NCBI GenBank assembly: GCA_959605945.1
Contig: CAUHGY010000011.1
Location: 1 to 34,142, forward strand
DNA length: 34,142 nt
Direction: 5' to 3'
Source of the DNA: an uncultured Clostridia bacterium
GTDB lineage: Bacteria > Bacillota > Clostridia > Christensenellales > Borkfalkiaceae
Below, one piece after another: positions 14,840-22,573 of the stretch. The notes beneath the pieces were generated by a model. That model saw nothing but the letters and a program-made list of their open reading frames with translations, did no database searches and was not told the origin of the DNA. The first letter of the stretch is position 1, and every line of letters starts with the position of its first letter. The position numbers and the translations under genes were made by a program.

Positions 14840-14872
14840 AATATGGCACGAAGAGGATTTATACGGAGAAAA

Positions 14873-15325
14873 ATGCACAGCGAATATAACAGATTTACTT
14901 TTCTTATAGACAATGTTTATAAATGCGTACAAAAAATCAAAGCCGAAGAGATGGAAAAATTCGGACTTAAAGCCACGTTTGTTTCCTGTCTGCTGCATTT
15001 ATACGACAACCCTTCCGGACTGACGGCGGGGCAGCTTGTAAAACTTTGCGACAAGGATAAGGCATCTGTATCGCGTACGCTTGCCGAGCTTTCTTATGGC
15101 GGATATGTACGGTACTTGTCTGAAAACGGCAGAAAATACAACGTGCCGGCGGTTTTGACGGATAAAGGAAAACAAGCCGCAGAAAAGGTCGGCGATAAAG
15201 TCGATGAACTTTTCCGTCTGGCAAGTCAGCCGCTTGAAGCGGACGAGCGCGAAAAGTTTTACCGTTACCTTGAAAATATTTCTTCTACGTTGCAAAAAAT
15301 AATAGAATTTTACGGAGAAAAATAA
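14873..15325 (+). CDS. MarR-family transcriptional regulator
   Basis: 150 residues from the ATG at 14873, which has GGAG a few bases upstream and lies downstream of the predicted transcript start; an in-frame ATG at 14843 would add ten basic residues but overlaps the promoter. A winged helix-turn-helix is seen in LTAGQLVKLCDKDKASVSRTLAELSYGGYVRYL followed by the wing and VLTDKGKQAAEKV; flanking helices form the dimer. The stop overlaps the degV start (TAATG), tying the regulator to a fatty-acid-binding protein. Ligand unknown; a lipid-linked signal, as with FabT, is an inference from the neighbour. Confidence 0.85.
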   Translation: MHSEYNRFTFLIDNVYKCVQKIKAEEMEKFGLKATFVSCLLHLYDNPSGLTAGQLVKLCDKDKASVSRTLAELSYGGYVRYLSENGRKYNVPAVLTDKGKQAAEKVGDKVDELFRLASQPLEADEREKFYRYLENISSTLQKIIEFYGEK

Positions 15326-16176
15326 TGGCAGTTAAAATAGTTGTCGACTCAGCTTGCGACGTAAACGTAAATGAAGCCGCATCCCGCGGATTACAGCTCA
15401 TGAGCATGGAAATAACTTTCGGAAGCGAGAGTTTCCTCGATGGCGAAACCCTCATCGGCAAACAGTTTTACGAAAAACTTATAGAAACTTCGGATCTTCC
15501 GAAAACAAGCCAGATTAACGAATTCAGATGGGAGGAATGCTTTGCTGCCAATGTGGAAAAAGGCGACGAAGTAGTGGCGATAGTGCTTTCTTCAAAACTG
15601 TCGTCGACTTATAACAGTGCCGTGAAAGCGGCTAAAAAATTCGGCGACAAAGTTTACGTCGTCGACAGCATGAATGCCTGCATAGGCGAAAGATTGGTAA
15701 TGGAATACGCACTGCGTCTTGCGGAAGCCGGCGAAAGCGCAAAAAGCATTTTCGATAAACTTCAGGCGAGTAAAAACCGCATACGCGTTCTTGCCGTTCT
15801 CGGCACGCTTAAATATCTTAAAAAAGGCGGCAGAATTTCACCGCTGGTAGCGTTTGTGGGGGAAGCGCTGAACGTAAAACCCGTTGTCGGGGTTGTGGAC
15901 GGGGAAGTCAAACTGCTCGGTAAAGCTATGGGTTCTAAAAAAGGCAATAATATGATCAACAGCCTGGTTTCGGGAGGCAAAGGTATAGATTTCAGCATGC
16001 CTGTCGCAACGGCTTATTCGGGACTTGACGATTCCGTTCTGAAAAAATATATCGAAGACAGCAAAAATCTCTGGAAAGACTATACCGAAGCGATTCCGGA
16101 ATATATTATAGGCAGCACTATAGGCACGCACGTCGGGCCCGGCGCCGTTGCCGTGGCGTTTTACGAAAAAGAATAA
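15325..16176 (+). CDS. DegV-family fatty-acid-binding protein (FakB-like)
   Basis: 283 residues. DegV/FakB proteins hold a fatty acid for phosphorylation by the FakA kinase. Family words are clear: KIVVDSACDV at the start, KTSQINEF, VLSSKLSSTYNSAV, GTLKYLKKGGRISP and the C-terminal IGTHVGPGAVAVAFY. Two alpha/beta lobes of about 150 residues each are implied. ATG at 15325 overlaps the MarR stop by one base, so expression is coupled to the regulator. FakA is not in the window. Confidence 0.93.
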   Translation: MAVKIVVDSACDVNVNEAASRGLQLMSMEITFGSESFLDGETLIGKQFYEKLIETSDLPKTSQINEFRWEECFAANVEKGDEVVAIVLSSKLSSTYNSAVKAAKKFGDKVYVVDSMNACIGERLVMEYALRLAEAGESAKSIFDKLQASKNRIRVLAVLGTLKYLKKGGRISPLVAFVGEALNVKPVVGVVDGEVKLLGKAMGSKKGNNMINSLVSGGKGIDFSMPVATAYSGLDDSVLKKYIEDSKNLWKDYTEAIPEYIIGSTIGTHVGPGAVAVAFYEKE

Positions 16177-16201
16177 AAGCGGTATTTTAAGTTTTTTCGG
16201 T

Positions 16202-16252
16202 TATTAAACGGCTAAAGGGTATATTAAACGCGGCGCCGTAATACAATATACC
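16202..16252. promoter_or_regulatory. Repeats upstream of feoA, possible operator or leader hairpin
   Basis: A direct repeat TATTAAACG occurs at 16202-16210 and 16222-16230 (period 20), and an inverted repeat GGTATATT (16218-16225) with AATATACC (16245-16252) encloses the palindrome CGGCGCCG (16231-16238). Together they fill the space before the feoA ATG. No good Shine-Dalgarno is present. Iron-dependent control is plausible but unproven. Confidence 0.5.
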
Positions 16253-16253
16253 G

Positions 16254-16478
16254 ATGACGCTTGCCGAATTGAAAGAGGGCGAAAGCGCGGTTATTTTATC
16301 GTTGGCTCTGCCCGCAAAAATTAAGAAAAGATTTTACGATCTGGGGCTTACCGAAGGGGTCGGCATAACCTTTTCCGGTAAAGCACCGTCGGGCGATCCC
16401 GTAAAAATAAATTTACGGGATTTTTGTCTTGCGATGAGAAAATGCGATGCGGCACGGATAGAGGTGGAAAAGCTATGA
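16254..16478 (+). CDS. feoA: Ferrous iron transport protein A
   Basis: 74 residues, a single SH3-like domain: MTLAELKEGESAVILSL, RFYDLGLTEGVGITFSGKAPSGDPVKINLRDFCLAMRKCDAARIEVE. FeoA is a small cytosolic partner required for FeoB-dependent Fe(II) uptake. No ribosome-binding sequence is visible before the ATG; a TACAAT at 16242-16247 could even place the transcript start at the ATG (leaderless), which is only a suggestion. Its stop overlaps feoB by four bases (ATGA). Confidence 0.92.
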   Translation: MTLAELKEGESAVILSLALPAKIKKRFYDLGLTEGVGITFSGKAPSGDPVKINLRDFCLAMRKCDAARIEVEKL

Positions 16479-18394
16479 ACAGGACCGTTGCATTGATAGG
16501 CAATCCGAATTCCGGCAAGACAACGCTTTTCAATTTATTGACGGGCACATATCAGAAAGTGGGGAACTGGACAGGCGTTACCGTGGAGAAAAAAGAAGGG
16601 CGCTATCGGCGCGATAAGGCGGTGAAAGTGGTCGATCTGCCCGGGCTTTATTCGCTGACGGCTTTCGGTAACGACGAACGCGCCGTGACCGAGTATCTGA
16701 AAAAAACTCCGCCGCAGGTAATAATAAACGTCGTCGACGGCACGAAATTGGAGCGCAGCCTCAATCTGACGGCTATGCTTGCGGAACTGGGGATACCCGT
16801 CGTCATTGCGCTCAATATGTACGACGATCTGCAAAAGAACGGACTTAAACCGGACGTGAAAAAACTTTCCGAAGCGTTCGGCATGCCTGTGTTGCCTGTA
16901 TCCGCGCTTAAAAACAAAAATATAGACGAACTTATGCGCGTTGCGCTGTCGCATGAAGGTAAGCCTTCCGCACTGTTTAAAAACGAAAGTCCGTCTGTCC
17001 GCTTTACCCGTATTGCGGAAATATGTAAAAGCGTGATGAAGAAAAAAAAGACGAAGGCGGAAAAAACTACCGAAAAGCTCGATGCCGTACTGACTCATCG
17101 CTTTTTCGGCATACCGATATTTGCCTGCGTGATGGTGGCGGTATATTTCGTAAGTCTGAAAGTCGGCGGATATTTCGGCGGACTTATTGAGAACGCGTTT
17201 GAATCGCTTTGCGAAAAAACTGCAGTGCGGTTTGCTTTAAATGGGTTTCCCGCATGGTTTACGGGGCTCATATCAGGCGCAGTATTAAAGGGAACGGGCA
17301 CGGTTATTTCTTTTCTTCCGCAGATTCTGATGCTGTTTTTTATGCTTACGCTGCTTGAAGAAAGCGGATATATGGCGCGCGTGGCTTTTATTCTCGACAG
17401 ATTTTTCCGCGCATTCGGTCTGAGCGGAAAGTCGGTGATACCGCTCATACTTTCCTGCGGTTGCACTGTCACGGGACTGATGTCCGCACGGGCGATAGAG
17501 AATTCTTCCGAGCGCGAGATGACGGTTTTTCTTTGCCCGTTCATGCCTTGCGGAGCAAAGACGGCGGTGTTCGGTTGGTTTTCCTATAAATTTTTCGGAG
17601 GCAGCGCATTGATTGCCGCGTCTATGTATTTTCTCGGCATTTTTACGGCGGCGGCAGTGGGCGGAATACTTAAAAAAACCAAGGCGTTTAAAGACGGCGG
17701 AGACTGTTTTATACTCGAAATGCCCACTTACCGCATGCCTTCGTTAAAAGATGTGGCGATGGTGCTTTTCGTAAAAGTAAAAGAATTCGCCGTTAAGGCG
17801 GGAACCGTAATTTTTGCGGTTTCGGTGCTGTTATGGCTGCTTTCTAATTTCGGCATACACGGCTATACCGCCCGTACGGATGAAAGTTTTTTATATTATA
17901 TCGGCAGCGGTATAAAATATCTTTTCGTTCCGCTCGGTTTCGGCAACTGGCAGGCGTCGGTGTCTGTGCTTTCGGGTTTTCTTGCCAAGGAAGCGGTTAT
18001 AGAAACGCTTGAAGTGATTTCGCACGATGCGGGTTCGCTTTTCAGCAACGGATTTTCGGCTTATGCGTTCATGGCGTTCATCTTATTGTCACCGCCTTGC
18101 GCTGCGAGCATAGCACAGGCAAAGAGAGAACTTGTCGGTTTTAAAAAACTGCTGCTGATGCTTGCGGTGCAAACGGGGTGCGCTTATGTTGTTGCGCTGG
18201 CGATCAACGTTGCGGGTTATGTTTTTACGCTGCACGGCAGCTTGATTTTTATTATTGTTTGCGTTATAATAACAGCGGCGATAACTGTCGGCGCGCTGAT
18301 AAAAACGTTAAAATACGGCTGCGGGAACTGTACTGCCTGCGGCAAAGGAGAAAAGAAATGTCACGGAAAATCAAAACGCAATACGACTTTATGA
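16475..18394 (+). CDS. feoB: Ferrous iron transporter FeoB
   Basis: 639 residues from the ATG at 16475, chosen because GAGGTGG lies just upstream and GNPNSGKT then sits at residues 9-16; an in-frame ATG at 16424 would run through feoA. The N-terminal G domain shows G1, G2 (WTGVTVEKKEG), G3 (DLPG) and G4 (NMYD). Helices follow with the gate motifs LILSCGCTVTGLMSARAIE and SPPCAASIAQAKRELVGFKK. It is shorter than E. coli FeoB (773). The C-terminus ends in a cysteine cluster (C616, C619, C622, C629), a possible metal or redox site. Its 3' end overlaps the next small gene by 37 nt. Confidence 0.95.
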   Translation: MNRTVALIGNPNSGKTTLFNLLTGTYQKVGNWTGVTVEKKEGRYRRDKAVKVVDLPGLYSLTAFGNDERAVTEYLKKTPPQVIINVVDGTKLERSLNLTAMLAELGIPVVIALNMYDDLQKNGLKPDVKKLSEAFGMPVLPVSALKNKNIDELMRVALSHEGKPSALFKNESPSVRFTRIAEICKSVMKKKKTKAEKTTEKLDAVLTHRFFGIPIFACVMVAVYFVSLKVGGYFGGLIENAFESLCEKTAVRFALNGFPAWFTGLISGAVLKGTGTVISFLPQILMLFFMLTLLEESGYMARVAFILDRFFRAFGLSGKSVIPLILSCGCTVTGLMSARAIENSSEREMTVFLCPFMPCGAKTAVFGWFSYKFFGGSALIAASMYFLGIFTAAAVGGILKKTKAFKDGGDCFILEMPTYRMPSLKDVAMVLFVKVKEFAVKAGTVIFAVSVLLWLLSNFGIHGYTARTDESFLYYIGSGIKYLFVPLGFGNWQASVSVLSGFLAKEAVIETLEVISHDAGSLFSNGFSAYAFMAFILLSPPCAASIAQAKRELVGFKKLLLMLAVQTGCAYVVALAINVAGYVFTLHGSLIFIIVCVIITAAITVGALIKTLKYGCGNCTACGKGEKKCHGKSKRNTTL

Positions 18395-18525
18395 GAGAAG
18401 CAGACGATAAGGAAGAGGACGCAATGTTTCCGGAAGAGTGGGCTGACGGGCGCGACAAAACTTCCAAGGAAAAATATTTCGAGTATTATGACGATATAAA
18501 GACCACTCCGAAAGACGATTGGTAA
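18358..18525 (+). CDS. Small acidic protein overlapping the feoB 3' end, function unknown
   Basis: 55 residues starting MSRKIKTQYDFMREADDKEE and ending PKDDW, with 17 Asp/Glu against 11 Lys/Arg and no cysteine or membrane segment. AAAGGAG lies 7 nt before the ATG at 18358, a strong ribosome-binding site placed inside the feoB coding end; the reading frame differs from feoB. Small proteins follow feoB in several bacteria (FeoC, for instance), but this one has no FeoC-like helix-turn-helix or cysteines. Not recognised. Confidence 0.7.
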   Translation: MSRKIKTQYDFMREADDKEEDAMFPEEWADGRDKTSKEKYFEYYDDIKTTPKDDW

Positions 18526-18687
18526 AGATTTTTTTATTTTTTCCGCAATGCGTATTGTATTTATGCGGCAAATAACAGCGCTTAAAGCATAATCTTAAAA
18601 GTTTTATATTTATTTTTTCCGCAAATTACTGTGTGTTTTTTCAGATGCGGCTTTAATGAAACGGCGGATTTTCCGTCGGATTCTGCG

Positions 18688-18712
18688 GCGCGGCAAAATG
18701 CCGCGCTTTTTA
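18688..18712 (+). terminator. Intrinsic terminator for the feo operon
   Basis: GCGCGGC (18688-18694) pairs with GCCGCGC (18700-18706) around AAAAT, followed by six T. It lies 160 nt beyond the last gene; the stretch 18526-18687 holds no gene I can support. Confidence 0.85.
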
Positions 18713-18754
18713 ATTTGCCTGCTGTTTTTTGCAAAGCGCATATTAAGGCAGATA

Positions 18755-18783
18755 TTGATTTTGCCGTAAAATTGTGGTATAAT
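18755..18783 (+). promoter_or_regulatory. Sigma-A promoter for the GNAT gene
   Basis: TTGATT (18755-18760), 17-nt spacer, TATAAT (18778-18783). Predicted start near 18790, about 22 nt before the ATG. Confidence 0.8.
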
Positions 18784-18811
18784 CTGAACATATCTTTAAC
18801 GGAGAACCATT

Positions 18812-19405
18812 ATGACCCTGAAGACGGCTGAGAAAAAACATTTCGGACTTATTAAATCGCTGTACAAAACGGCCTTTCCGAAAGACGAGAGAGCGCCTTT
18901 CTTTTTTATTAAACGGCGTTACCTGCAAGGGCGCGCGGATCTGCTGGCTGCGTTTGACGGCGATAAATTTACGGGATTTTGTTATATTGTGTGTCATGGC
19001 GATTTTGCATATCTTTTTTACCTGGCGGTGGAGGAAAATCTTCGCGGGAAAGGCACGGGGAGCGGCATAATATCTCTTGTCAAAGAGAAATATGCCGGCA
19101 AAACAATTTTTCTTGCCAGAGAACCGCTCGATAAAGACGCCGAAAATTACGGACAGCGGGTATCGAGAAGGGCTTTTTATTTGAAAAACGGTTTTGAGGA
19201 CACGGGGCTGCAATTGAAAGAAGCCGGCGTTGTTTACGATGTGATGACCATTGGCGGCGGTATTACCGCGAAAGATTACGAAACGCTTATCCGCTTTTGG
19301 GCGGGAGATTTTGTTATGCGTCTGGCAGACATGCGCATTGTGGAAAAAACAGCCCATCCCGAAAGCGAAAAATTTAACCGAAACGGTAGGACTGAAATAA
19401 AGTAA
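18812..19405 (+). CDS. GNAT-family N-acetyltransferase
   Basis: 197 residues. The acetyl-CoA binding motif is seen as YLAVEENLRGKGTGSGIISLV, with the R/Q-x-x-G-x-G/A loop at 78-85 (RGKGTGSG). A conserved late segment RRAFYLKNGFEDTG is the usual C-terminal GNAT strand-helix. The substrate cannot be told. CGGAGA lies before the ATG at 18812. It is transcribed alone from its own promoter and ends before a hairpin-rich stretch and terminator. Confidence 0.85.
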   Translation: MTLKTAEKKHFGLIKSLYKTAFPKDERAPFFFIKRRYLQGRADLLAAFDGDKFTGFCYIVCHGDFAYLFYLAVEENLRGKGTGSGIISLVKEKYAGKTIFLAREPLDKDAENYGQRVSRRAFYLKNGFEDTGLQLKEAGVVYDVMTIGGGITAKDYETLIRFWAGDFVMRLADMRIVEKTAHPESEKFNRNGRTEIK

Positions 19406-19449
19406 TATTCTCCGAACCCCTTTGCTGTTCGGTTTTAAATCTGTTCGGA

Positions 19450-19525
19450 CAACGCGCAATACAATCTGAAATCTGTATTTTGTATTTGTGCGTTGAAAGC
19501 GCGGGATATTTACCCGCGTTTTTTT
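19450..19525 (+). terminator. Long hairpin plus intrinsic terminator after the GNAT gene
   Basis: CGCGGG (19500-19505) pairs with CCCGCG (19513-19518) around a 7-nt loop, followed by seven T (19519-19525). Directly upstream a longer imperfect stem joins CAACGC (19450-19455) with GCGTTG (19490-19495) and continues inward through the AATAC/GTATT segments. Confidence 0.85.
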
Positions 19526-19566
19526 AAAACAGCGCAAAAGAGTTTTATTCCTGTATATTTTACACT

Positions 19567-19595
19567 ATATTATATAAAAATACATATATATTAAA
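19567..19595 (+). promoter_or_regulatory. Candidate AraC-type operator upstream of the hexuronate operon
   Basis: CATATATATTAAA at 19583-19595 is an exact 13-base copy of a word in the araC-type gene's own promoter (28429-28441, minus strand). A weaker copy, matching 8 of 12, lies 17 bases upstream at 19567-19578, the same spacing as the two copies at the araC-type gene. It is about 50 nt upstream of the -35 box, a usual activator position. AT richness lowers the certainty. Confidence 0.5.
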
Positions 19596-19643
19596 CAAAG
19601 TAGGGCAAAATTTCTTAAAAGTAAATAGAAAAAAAACAAACCC

Positions 19644-19672
19644 TTGAAAATGCCGGAATAAAGTAGTAAAAT
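19644..19672 (+). promoter_or_regulatory. Sigma-A promoter for the hexuronate operon
   Basis: TTGAAA (19644-19649), 17-nt spacer, TAAAAT (19667-19672). Predicted start near 19679, giving a leader of about 57 nt to uxaB. Both boxes deviate by one or two bases, compatible with an activated promoter. Confidence 0.75.
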
Positions 19673-19735
19673 ATAGCCGCCGAATAAAGAAACGGCGCAT
19701 TATTTTACAAACATCATCAAGCGGAGGATATATCA

Positions 19736-21109
19736 ATGATCAAAATAGCACAGTTCGGAGAGGGTAATTTTTTAAGAACGTTTGCCGACTATTATTTCGA
19801 TTGTCTGAATGACGAAAACGACGTTTATCGCGTCAGTATTATCAAGCCGATAACCTACGGCAATCTCGATAAATTCGTAAAACAAAACAATCGTTATCAC
19901 GTTGTTTTGCGCGGCGTGGAAGACGGTAAACCCGTGGAAAAGGTGAGGAAAATTAACGTTGTCGAGCGTGCCGTGTCGCCTTTTGACGATATGGCCGCAT
20001 ATCTTGCGATAGCCGTCGATCCAGAGCTTAAAATAATAGTTTCCAACACTACGGAGGCGGGTATATGTTTTAATGCCGGCGACAGGTTCGACGATTTTGA
20101 AGGAATAACTTATCCCGCAAAATTGACCAAATTCCTGCTTGAAAGATTTAACGCGGGGCTGGACGGCGTCTATCTTATGCCGGTGGAACTGATCGAAAAC
20201 AATGCGGACGAGCTTAAAAAATGCGTGGATAAATATATAGAGCTGTGGAATCTGCCGCAAACGTTCAGGGAGTGGAACAAAAAAGAAAATTTCTACTGCA
20301 ATACTCTTGTCGACAGGATAGTTTCAGGTTATCCCAAAACCGAAGAAGACGTAAGGCACATTGAAAACCTTATCGGCGAAAACGACGGGTTGGTTTCGAT
20401 AGGCGAGCCTTTCGGACTTTGGGCCGTAGAGAAAAAAGGCAATATCGCAGATTATATTAAAGAAGGGGTACACGGCATCGAAGTTGTGCTTACGGACGAT
20501 ATAGACTATTACAAAAAAAGAAAGGTGCGCGTGCTCAACGGAAGCCATACAAACATTGTTCCCGCAGGGCTGTGGGAAGGAGCCGTTACAGTTTATGACT
20601 GCATGAAGGACGCCAAACTTTCCGGATTTTTGCTGAGCGCGCTCGAAGACGAAATAGTGCCGTTCGTGTCCGACGATATTGCGGCTACAAAGGTTTTTGC
20701 GGACAGCATTCTCGGCAGATTTTCAAATCCGTATCTGAATCACCTTCTTACAAGCATCAGTTTAAACAGCATTTCCAAGTGGAAAGCGAGAGTGCTGCCG
20801 AGCTTTAAAGATTATTACGCCGCTCACGGAAAAATTCCCGTCCGTCTGACAATCGGTTTTTCGTATCTCATGAAACTTTATTCTTCCGTTAAAGAAGAAG
20901 GCGGCAGATATTACGTGAATCTTCCTTCGAGAAAAATAGAGCTTATAGACGATAAGCCTTATCTCGAATACTTTGCGCACGGCAACAGTGCGGAAAATTT
21001 CATGAAGGACGTAACGGTATGGGGAGAAGACCTCACACAATATAAAGATTTTCTCAATACGGTAAAGGAAAATCTAAAAACGCTTGACAGCGGAAAAAGT
21101 CTTATATAA
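19736..21109 (+). CDS. uxaB: Tagaturonate reductase (altronate oxidoreductase)
   Basis: 457 residues of the long-chain mannitol dehydrogenase fold; reduces D-tagaturonate to D-altronate with NADH. The N-terminus has a short nucleotide-binding start (IAQFGEGNFLRTF), the middle SNTTEAGI and EPFGLWAV, and the catalytic region KVRVLNGSHTNIVPAGL, where the Lys and the Asn/His pair are typical. The partner genes uxaA and uxaC support UxaB over other members such as fructuronate reductase. GGAGGAT precedes the ATG. First gene of the operon. Confidence 0.9.
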   Translation: MIKIAQFGEGNFLRTFADYYFDCLNDENDVYRVSIIKPITYGNLDKFVKQNNRYHVVLRGVEDGKPVEKVRKINVVERAVSPFDDMAAYLAIAVDPELKIIVSNTTEAGICFNAGDRFDDFEGITYPAKLTKFLLERFNAGLDGVYLMPVELIENNADELKKCVDKYIELWNLPQTFREWNKKENFYCNTLVDRIVSGYPKTEEDVRHIENLIGENDGLVSIGEPFGLWAVEKKGNIADYIKEGVHGIEVVLTDDIDYYKKRKVRVLNGSHTNIVPAGLWEGAVTVYDCMKDAKLSGFLLSALEDEIVPFVSDDIAATKVFADSILGRFSNPYLNHLLTSISLNSISKWKARVLPSFKDYYAAHGKIPVRLTIGFSYLMKLYSSVKEEGGRYYVNLPSRKIELIDDKPYLEYFAHGNSAENFMKDVTVWGEDLTQYKDFLNTVKENLKTLDSGKSLI

Positions 21110-21126
21110 AATATAAGGAAACGGCT

Positions 21127-22533
21127 ATGAATAAAACAAGCGTCACAATAAACCCGAAAGACAATGTTGCCGTTGAACTTGCAGGAAACGGCGAAATACC
21201 CGCAGGGCATAAATTTGCCGTGCGCGAAATAAAGAAGGGAGAATACGTCGTCAAATACGGCGAAATCATCGGCAGAGCAACCTGTGATATTCACAAAGGC
21301 GAATGGGTGCACACGCACAACGTAAAATCTCATCTCGATGAAGATCCCGTCTATGAATATAATTATTCGGCTGAGTCCGTGAGCCCTGTAAAGGGCTCGT
21401 TCATGGGATTTAAGCGCGAGTGCGGAAACGCCGGAATAAGAAATGAAATATATATAATTCCCACCGTCGGTTGCGTTAACAACGTCTGCAAAATTCTCGA
21501 AGAAAAAGCGCAGGCGTTCATTAAAGGCAGCATTGACGGGATATTTTCTCTGCCCCATCAGTTCGGTTGCAGTCAGTTGGGGGAGGACAACGCCAATATA
21601 AAAAAACTGCTTTGTTCGGTTGCATTGAACCCCAACGCCAGCTACGTTCTTTTTGTAGGGCTGGGGTGCGAGAATAACGGACTTGAGGGCATAAAAGAAT
21701 ATCTTGCGCCTTTCAAGAGAAACAACATAGCTTTTTTCAACTGTCAGAGCGTGGAAGACGAGATTGCGTTCGGATCGGAAATATTAAAAGATTTTGCGGA
21801 CAAGGCGGCGGTTTTGCGGCGTGAGGAAGTTTCTCTCGAAGAGCTGTGCATAGGTCTTAAATGCGGCGGGTCGGACGGCTATTCTGGGCTGACGGCAAAC
21901 CCGCTTGTCGGCAGGATAACCGACAGAATAGTGGCCGCGGGCGGCAGCGCGGTTCTCACCGAAGTACCGGAAATGTTCGGCGCAGAACAGCTTTTGATGA
22001 ATAAATGCGAAAGCGAAAAGGTCTTTGAAGATTATAAAAATATGATTGTAAATTTCAAAGATTACTATAAATCAAACGGTTTTCCGGTTTATGAAAATCC
22101 CAGCCCGGGAAATAAAAAGGGCGGCATAACCACTCTCGAAGAAAAATCGCTCGGCTGTGTGGAAAAAGCAGGAAAAACAAAGATAGTTGATGTATTAAAT
22201 TACGGCGAAACGGTCAGAAAACGCGGCGTAAGCGCACTGAACGCTCCGGGAAACGATCTGATCGCCGCAACGGCGCTTGCCGCCGCGGGCTGTCAGATAG
22301 TGCTTTTTACGACCGGCAGGGGCACGCCTTTTTCAACTTTTGTGCCGACCATGAAAATCGCTTCCAACGGCAATCTTGCCGCATTTAAAAAGAATTGGAT
22401 AGATTTCAACGCTTTCGGTATGGACGAGAAGGGGCTTTACGATCTGCTTATTGCAACGTGCGACGGGAAGTATGAATGCAAAAGCGAAAAAACGCGGGAG
22501 ATCGCATTTTATAAAACAGGCGTCACCTTGTAA
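21127..22533 (+). CDS. uxaA: Altronate dehydratase
   Basis: 468 residues; converts D-altronate to 2-keto-3-deoxy-D-gluconate using a metal centre. The N-terminal SAF domain (about 1-80, with HTHNVKSHL) is fused to the C-terminal dehydratase domain (GFKRECGNAGIRNEIYIIPTV, LPHQFGCSQLGEDN, GLGCENNGL, GLKCGGSDGYSGLTANP, TTGRGTPFSTFVPTMKIASN). Length and words match the single-chain UxaA; galactarate dehydratase is the nearest alternative, excluded by context. Starts 17 nt after uxaB with AAGGAA upstream. Confidence 0.93.
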   Translation: MNKTSVTINPKDNVAVELAGNGEIPAGHKFAVREIKKGEYVVKYGEIIGRATCDIHKGEWVHTHNVKSHLDEDPVYEYNYSAESVSPVKGSFMGFKRECGNAGIRNEIYIIPTVGCVNNVCKILEEKAQAFIKGSIDGIFSLPHQFGCSQLGEDNANIKKLLCSVALNPNASYVLFVGLGCENNGLEGIKEYLAPFKRNNIAFFNCQSVEDEIAFGSEILKDFADKAAVLRREEVSLEELCIGLKCGGSDGYSGLTANPLVGRITDRIVAAGGSAVLTEVPEMFGAEQLLMNKCESEKVFEDYKNMIVNFKDYYKSNGFPVYENPSPGNKKGGITTLEEKSLGCVEKAGKTKIVDVLNYGETVRKRGVSALNAPGNDLIAATALAAAGCQIVLFTTGRGTPFSTFVPTMKIASNGNLAAFKKNWIDFNAFGMDEKGLYDLLIATCDGKYECKSEKTREIAFYKTGVTL

Positions 22534-22573
22534 GGTATACCGCATGTAAAAGACTTGCGGTTAATAATATATT

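Noticed and set aside
16424..16474. Upstream ATG for feoB
   Set aside because: It lies within feoA and would put 17 extra residues before the G domain; the ATGA overlap at 16475 is the usual feoA-feoB junction.
18631..18831. 66-codon frame spanning the feo terminator and the GNAT promoter
   Set aside because: It crosses a strong terminator and a consensus promoter and lacks a ribosome-binding site.
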